Source: Desulfobulbus sp.
GTDB lineage: Bacteria > Desulfobacterota > Desulfobulbia > Desulfobulbales > Desulfobulbaceae
Length of the DNA: 10,883 bases
Direction: 5' to 3'
Assembly: GCA_030600525.1 (NCBI GenBank)
Contig: JAUVLX010000096.1
Span: 1 to 10,883, forward strand
Shown: positions 6,604 to 10,883 of the stretch, in pieces
Layout of the letters: every line of letters starts with the position of its first letter
Position numbering within the stretch: position 1 is the first letter of the stretch
Made by a program: the position numbers and the translations under genes
Notes under the pieces: generated by a model
Told to the model about the DNA's origin: nothing
Databases searched by the model: none
Seen by the model: only the letters and a program-made list of their open reading frames with translations

Positions 6604-7338
6604 TTAATCCCCGAAAAATTCTTGTTTCAGCCAGGAGATAGCAAGCAGCAGCAGTTTTTCATCATCACCTGCAAGGCCCTGGAGGTCCATTGGTTTCAAC
6701 GGACGTTTCATGGAAATGCTGTCATTAGCCATTTCCTGACTAAAGGTGTCCAGGTTGTAGAGTGCGAGTATGTACTGATCGAGTTGTGCTCTGGTAGGCC
6801 TGAATCCAGCTCGTATTTGATCATGCTGATACAATTCCAGCAGTTTGTCGTTGAAGCGGTTGTAGGTTTCCAGCTCTTGGTTGGCAAAATAAGTGGCTAC
6901 ATTCTGTCTTTTGGCTTCGGCAAAACCTTTGCAGTGATCTTCGGTGACCAAGACAAAGGATTCCTCAGCTGTACCATCGGCTTTGCGGGCTGTACCTCTG
7001 CCAACAGGATAGGCACGGCAGCTTCCAGGCCGATTGTCATAGACCTTGCATCCATTCTTATCGACAAAAATGCAGCTTGCCCGCCCATCATCAACCATGG
7101 TGAGATAGCAAATCGGAAAGAGCTGCTGTTCATCCCATTCGATAATCACATACTGCTCCAGGAAGCCCCCGGAGTGGAGTTTTAATTGATTCTTAAGCCT
7201 CAGCACGTCATAGGGGGTTAAGGCAAGGTCAAGCTCCCTGCAGCACTCGGTGAAGCAGGGGACACCGGGGTGGCAGGCAAAACAGAATTCTTGATCTGAT
7301 TTGATTCTGTTGAAATTTTCTGGCAGTGCGTCGCTCAC
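6604..7338 (-). CDS. YkgJ-family cysteine cluster protein (CxxxCxxCC type)
   Basis: Member of the YkgJ/UPF0153 group (PF03692), a putative zinc- or iron-chelating domain; molecular function is not established for most members. 244 residues, cytoplasmic. Cysteines seen: Cys19 and Cys22 (FCFAC), Cys28, Cys32 and Cys33 (PCFTECC), Cys77 (FPICYL), Cys89 (ASCIF), Cys97 (GCKVY), Cys107 (RPGSCRAYPVGR, the most characteristic motif of the family) and Cys136 (EDHCKGF). These could bind one or two metal centres or an Fe-S cluster. The C-terminal 100 residues are helical and less conserved. GTG start at 7338 is preceded by AGAGGT, which lies inside the last codons of secDF, 8 bp upstream, so the two are almost certainly co-transcribed and probably translationally coupled. 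A link to Sec export is not shown by the sequence. Confidence 0.86.
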   Translation of the reverse strand: MSDALPENFNRIKSDQEFCFACHPGVPCFTECCRELDLALTPYDVLRLKNQLKLHSGGFLEQYVIIEWDEQQLFPICYLTMVDDGRASCIFVDKNGCKVYDNRPGSCRAYPVGRGTARKADGTAEESFVLVTEDHCKGFAEAKRQNVATYFANQELETYNRFNDKLLELYQHDQIRAGFRPTRAQLDQYILALYNLDTFSQEMANDSISMKRPLKPMDLQGLAGDDEKLLLLAISWLKQEFFGD

Positions 7339-7346
7339 GGCTTTTA

Positions 7347-9905
7347 TTACCTCTTTTTAAGTGAAAGAATGGGGCTCGCTATAAAGATGGAGGAATAGGT
7401 ACCGACGAGAACACCTATCAAAAGGGTCAATGCAAAATCATGAATGGAAGACCCACCCAATACAAAGAGGGACAGGATGACCAGAGCAGTAGTAAGGGAG
7501 GTGACAACAGATCTACCCATTACCTGGTTGATACTATCGTTGATAATCTGATAAATTTTGCCGCCTTCTTCCTTTTTAATATTTTCACGAATTCGGTCAA
7601 ACACTACAACTGAGTCATTGAGTGAATATCCTGCCAGGGTGAGCAGTGCTGTTACAACAAGTAGAGATATTTCCATATTCATGGCCCAGCAGATACCAAG
7701 AACCACAAGGACATCATGTAAGGTAGCTGTTGCTGCTGCTAATCCGAAACTGAGGTCAAAGCGAAGAGCAAGGTATATTAAAACCCCCATCAGTGAAATG
7801 GCGATTGCCTGAATAGCTTTATTTCTTAATACAGCAGAGATGGACGAACCTATCTCAGACTGGCTCTCAATGAGGAAATCATGGTCTGTCAGTTCTTGGG
7901 CAAGGATAGCAGTTATCTGGTCACCAAGATTGCCAACGGTTTCCTCAGATTTTTTTAATTTGACAATAAGTCGGTTTTCTCCGGTAACCTCTTGGAGGTC
8001 AATATCTGGGTAGCCGTTTTTATTCAGTGCGGAGCGTACATTTTCAAGAGCAAAGGGCTGGCTTGAGTGGTACTGCAGCAGAGAACCACCTGAAAAATCC
8101 ACGCCTAGATTTGCATGGCCACGAAGAATCTGTACAAAAGCGATAGTACCAACGATAACCAGGATGCCGGAGATGGCAAAAGCAACTTTGCGGGCTTTCA
8201 TAAAATCAAAGCTGGGTTTATGGATAAGCTGCATAAAAGTTAAGCGTTTCAGGATACGGGTCGCATACAGGCTGTCATAGATAAGCCTGGTACAGAAAAG
8301 AACTGCAAACAGGTTAAAAATAATACCCAGAGAGAGGGTCACTGCAAAGCCTTTGATCGGGCCTGTACCGAACAAGAACAGTGCCAGGGCTGTGATCAAG
8401 GTCGTCACCTGAGAGTCGACAATACTCCAGAATGCTTTGCTGAACCCTGAATCGACTCCTGATTTAATCGATTTGCCAAGCGCAAATTCTTCACGCATTC
8501 GTTCAAAGATAAGGACATTGGCATCAACCGCCATACCTATGGAGAGGATGATACCGGCAATACCGGGCAGGGTGAGGGTGGCACCAAGCATTGCCAATCC
8601 GACAAACAGGAACAGGATATTTAGCATCAGAGCGAAATCTGCTATAATTCCTGAAAGTCGATAGTAGATAACCATGAAAAGAAGGACGATGAGCGCGCCA
8701 AATAATCCGGAGCTCAGGCCTTTATTGATTGAATCTTGACCTAGGCTCGCGCCAACGGTCAGGTTTTGTATAATTTCAACAGGCGCGGGCAAGGCACCAA
8801 CCCGTAGAACGATTGCCAGGTCAGTTGCGTCTTCGTGGGTGAAACTACCAGAGATCTGTGCACTGCCTCCAAGGATTCTTTCTCGGATGACAGGCGCTGA
8901 ACGAACAACTTCATCAAGCACAATGGCCAGTCGTCGGTTGACACTTTTTTCAGTGATATGGGCAAAGACCTTGCCCCCTCTGCCTGTGAGATCAAGACTT
9001 ACGTAAGGCTCGTTGAAACTTCCGCCAATTCGGACCTGGGCATTTTTGACCATTTCGCCGGTCATGAGTACTTGGCTTTCTAGCAGCATCGGTACTTGGC
9101 TTTCGGCCTTGGTCTGTTTATTTATGACCTTTTCAAAATAAATTTCTGTATTTTGCGGAAGGCGTCCCTGAAGAGCAAGGTTGAGCTGTTTTCTGCTTTT
9201 CCCAGGTTCCCATTGCCCTGTTGACTGGACATCAGCCAGCAATCTTGCCAGGTTTAGTCCCTGTTCTTCGGCCACTAGCTTAAATTCGAGTTGGGCCGTT
9301 TGTCCGATCAGTCCCATGGCACGGTCTGGGTCTTTTATACCTGGCAGCTGGACAACAATCTCATTCTCTCCCTGGCGGAGAATTGTCGGCTCAGCAACCC
9401 CAAACTGGTCAATACGGTTTCTGATAATCTCCAGGGATTGGTTTACAGCATTTTTCCGTATAAATTCTATCTCTTCTTGCTTGAGCTGCAGGGTAATCAG
9501 AGGGAAGCTCCCAGCCTCGGCGTCAACTTGAACGTCGAGATTAGGGAAGTCACTTGCAAGTGTGCTACGTACGGTATCTACTGCTCCGGTGTTAGGGAGG
9601 GTAAAGATAACTTTGGAAAGATCTTCTGAGCGCATCCGTACAGCAGTGATCTGCTTTTCAGCAAGTCCGTCCTTCAGGTCTGCAGCAGCAAGGTCGAGTG
9701 AGTTCTCAAGGGCCTTTTCAAGGTCTACTTGAAGCACCAAGTGCATACCACCCTGGAGGTCCAACCCAAGTTTGAGTCCTTCGGGGGCCAGATATTTTTT
9801 CCACCACTCCGGAGTATCGGGGTAAAAAGATGGAGCCAGCGTCATCAGGGAAAAAAGTATCACGGTGAAAAGTAACCCGATTTTCAGCTTCAGAGAGGTG
9901 TTCAT
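7347..9905 (-). CDS. secDF: Protein translocase subunit SecDF (fused SecD-SecF)
   Basis: RND-type component of the Sec translocon that uses proton-motive force to pull exported proteins across the inner membrane. It is one 852-residue chain; in many Gram-negative bacteria SecD and SecF are separate. SecD half: TM1 (about 8-28), the signature LGLDLQGG (46-53), the large periplasmic P1 region (about 55-380), then five membrane helices, with GMAVDANVLIFERMREE (457-473) in the fourth-helix position and DSQVTTLITALALFLFGTG (497-515) nearby. SecF half starts near 570: TM (574-595), NLGVDFSGGSLLQYH (599-613), a periplasmic domain, LHDVLVVLG (729-737), and YSLNDSVVVFDRIREN (760-775). Both halves appear complete, with no frameshift. 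ATG 9905 has AAGG about 10 bases upstream. yajC, often just upstream of secD, is absent; larB lies there instead. It heads a likely operon with three downstream genes. Confidence 0.97.
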   Translation of the reverse strand: MNTSLKLKIGLLFTVILFSLMTLAPSFYPDTPEWWKKYLAPEGLKLGLDLQGGMHLVLQVDLEKALENSLDLAAADLKDGLAEKQITAVRMRSEDLSKVIFTLPNTGAVDTVRSTLASDFPNLDVQVDAEAGSFPLITLQLKQEEIEFIRKNAVNQSLEIIRNRIDQFGVAEPTILRQGENEIVVQLPGIKDPDRAMGLIGQTAQLEFKLVAEEQGLNLARLLADVQSTGQWEPGKSRKQLNLALQGRLPQNTEIYFEKVINKQTKAESQVPMLLESQVLMTGEMVKNAQVRIGGSFNEPYVSLDLTGRGGKVFAHITEKSVNRRLAIVLDEVVRSAPVIRERILGGSAQISGSFTHEDATDLAIVLRVGALPAPVEIIQNLTVGASLGQDSINKGLSSGLFGALIVLLFMVIYYRLSGIIADFALMLNILFLFVGLAMLGATLTLPGIAGIILSIGMAVDANVLIFERMREEFALGKSIKSGVDSGFSKAFWSIVDSQVTTLITALALFLFGTGPIKGFAVTLSLGIIFNLFAVLFCTRLIYDSLYATRILKRLTFMQLIHKPSFDFMKARKVAFAISGILVIVGTIAFVQILRGHANLGVDFSGGSLLQYHSSQPFALENVRSALNKNGYPDIDLQEVTGENRLIVKLKKSEETVGNLGDQITAILAQELTDHDFLIESQSEIGSSISAVLRNKAIQAIAISLMGVLIYLALRFDLSFGLAAATATLHDVLVVLGICWAMNMEISLLVVTALLTLAGYSLNDSVVVFDRIRENIKKEEGGKIYQIINDSINQVMGRSVVTSLTTALVILSLFVLGGSSIHDFALTLLIGVLVGTYSSIFIASPILSLKKR

Positions 9906-9966
9906 TGCAAGTATGCCTTATATGAGTAAAGTGAAAAAGAAAAGACTCTGAACGTAAAAAAAAACG

Positions 9967-9995
9967 ATTATACGATGATAGCCATGATCATGCAA
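9967..9995 (-). promoter_or_regulatory. Probable sigma70 promoter of the secDF operon
   Basis: On the minus strand TTGCAT (9995-9990) and a consensus TATAAT (9972-9967) are exactly 17 bp apart. Transcription would start near 9960, at a run of nine T (9956-9964), leaving a leader of about 55 nt before ATG 9905. The -10 is perfect; the -35 matches only the TTG. A 7-bp inverted repeat overlaps the -35. Confidence 0.62.
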
Positions 9996-10009
9996 TGGGG
10001 AGATTGCAT
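9990..10009. repeat. 7-bp inverted repeat overlapping the secDF promoter -35
   Basis: ATGCAAT-GGGGAG-ATTGCAT forms a perfect 7-bp stem with a 6-nt loop, between larB and secDF. It could be a regulator site, since it covers the -35 hexamer. It could instead end the larB transcript, although no T-run follows directly on the minus strand. The sequence alone does not decide between these. Confidence 0.5.
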
Positions 10010-10042
10010 TTTCAGCAAAAATAGAGGGGGGATGGGGAGTTA

Positions 10043-10795
10043 TTACTTTCGGTTGATCGCATCTGCCATGCATGCAGCTCCAAAGCCATTATCAATGTTC
10101 ACAACTGCAAGACCTGGGGAGCAACTGTTGAGCATGCCCAGTAGTGCAGAGTACCCCCCGGCCCCTGTTCCATAGCCGACACTGGTGGGAACGCCGATAA
10201 CCGGTGCGCCGGTGACGCCTGCAACTACTGAAGGAAGGGCTCCTTCCATTCCGGCGATAACAATAACCGCGGTCGCTTTTTGCAGGGTGGGTACTCTATT
10301 AAGTATTCTGTGAATTCCTGCCACACCCGCGTCAAAGATGGTCTCAACAGGATGGCCGAAATATTCAAGAGTCAGTTTGGCCTCTTCGGCAACCGGCAAG
10401 TCCGATGATCCTGCAGTGGTGATAACCACCGTGCCACGGGAACAATCTGTGGGAATATGATGTCGGTTGCCCGTCAGCATGCGGGCGACTGGGTGATAGT
10501 TTATGTCAGCAATACGTTCACAGACTTGCGTAGCCTTTTCTTCTGAAACCCGTGTTGCCAGCACGACCGTTGGGAGCGTAAGCATCCTTTCAAGGATGGT
10601 AACGAGTTGCTCCGACGTTTTGTATTCACCAAAGATCACTTCAGGGATACCCGTGCGCAGCATTCGGTGATGGTCAAGTTGGACCTCAGAAAACGATTCG
10701 CCTGGTAACCGTCGCAGTGTGTCAACGGTTTGGGCAATGTCCAGTTTTCCTAGCTGGAGCTGAGTGAGCAGGTTCTTAAGGTATGCTTCGTTCAT
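10043..10795 (-). CDS. larB: Pyridinium-3,5-biscarboxylic acid mononucleotide synthase LarB (nickel pincer cofactor synthesis)
   Basis: Carboxylates and hydrolyses nicotinic acid adenine dinucleotide to give P2CMN, the first step towards the nickel-pincer nucleotide cofactor of lactate racemase and related enzymes; cytoplasmic. 250 residues, the usual LarB length. The N-terminal helical part (1-50) is followed by a PurE-like Rossmann region: PEVIFGEYKT (51-60), TTAGSSDLPVAEEA (126-139), VIVIAGMEGALPSVVAG (177-193) and GAPVIGVPTSVGYG (196-209). Near the end is MLNSCSPG (221-228), whose Cys225 fits the conserved catalytic cysteine of LarB, then VVNIDNGFGA (231-240). PurE itself lacks this C-terminal cysteine segment, which argues for LarB. 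The start is ATG 10795, with only a weak ribosome-binding site; no in-frame ATG lies between it and an upstream TAA. larC, larE and larA are not in the window; the region upstream ends at 10883. The downstream secDF has its own promoter. Confidence 0.93.
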   Translation of the reverse strand: MNEAYLKNLLTQLQLGKLDIAQTVDTLRRLPGESFSEVQLDHHRMLRTGIPEVIFGEYKTSEQLVTILERMLTLPTVVLATRVSEEKATQVCERIADINYHPVARMLTGNRHHIPTDCSRGTVVITTAGSSDLPVAEEAKLTLEYFGHPVETIFDAGVAGIHRILNRVPTLQKATAVIVIAGMEGALPSVVAGVTGAPVIGVPTSVGYGTGAGGYSALLGMLNSCSPGLAVVNIDNGFGAACMADAINRK

Positions 10796-10846
10796 GTCTC
10801 GTCTGTGGCTGGTACGCTGTGGATGATTACAGCTTCGGGAAATCGG

Positions 10847-10859
10847 GTAAACCGTTTAC
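10847..10859. repeat. 13-bp palindrome upstream of larB
   Basis: GTAAAC-C-GTTTAC is a perfect 6+1+6 palindrome, about 52 bp upstream of the larB start. Its position suits an operator, but no strong -10/-35 pair was recognised next to it and the window ends 24 bp further on. Could also be chance. Confidence 0.4.
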
Positions 10860-10883
10860 GCTTTGTCGCTGTTTTGGTAAAGT

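Noticed and set aside
6490..7185. A 231-codon plus-strand open frame
   Set aside because: It is antisense to the YkgJ-family and HD-domain genes, both of which show strong family motifs; treated as a shadow frame.

Overview
The window looks like chromosomal DNA from a Gram-negative bacterium of moderate GC content. A KDO-pathway enzyme (arabinose-5-phosphate isomerase) implies lipopolysaccharide. A fused SecDF, a DUF4388-type protein, a YkgJ-type cysteine-cluster protein and LarB together are most reminiscent of anaerobic deltaproteobacteria (Desulfobulbales-like). That placement is an inference from gene content and style, not from a database match. Nearly all of the window is coding. No rRNA, tRNA, insertion sequence, phage gene or CRISPR array was seen.

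Layout. (1) Positions 2-1696, + strand: the 3' part of a biotin-protein ligase gene (birA, cut by the window edge) followed by kdsD. (2) Positions 1749-4145, - strand, convergent with kdsD: a large 798-residue membrane protein. Its N-terminus looks like a ubiquitin-conjugating-enzyme (E2/UEV) fold without the catalytic cysteine. A basic linker, one transmembrane helix, and a helical TPR-like extracytoplasmic region follow. (3) Positions 4383-5003, + strand, divergent from it: a cysteine-containing N-terminal domain joined to a DUF4388 (PATAN-like) domain. (4) Positions 5004-5254: a non-coding gap with a perfect 17-bp tandem duplication and a short hairpin. (5) Positions 5255-9905, - strand: a tightly packed set transcribed in the order secDF, YkgJ-family cysteine-cluster protein, HD-domain phosphohydrolase, HAD-family phosphatase, with gaps of only 8-12 bp. 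A good sigma70-type promoter with a perfect TATAAT lies just upstream of secDF. (6) Positions 10043-10795, - strand: larB of nickel-pincer nucleotide cofactor synthesis, upstream of secDF but separated by that promoter.

How they fit together. birA and kdsD are housekeeping functions (biotin attachment; D-arabinose-5-phosphate for KDO). SecDF drives late steps of Sec export. The three small enzymes behind it are probably co-transcribed, but no shared pathway is evident. The most unusual locus is the divergent pair in the middle. A degenerate E2-like domain on a single-pass membrane TPR protein is not an ordinary bacterial architecture, and no E1, JAB/DUB or ubiquitin-like gene lies nearby. It is therefore better read as a non-catalytic protein-binding module than as a conjugation system.
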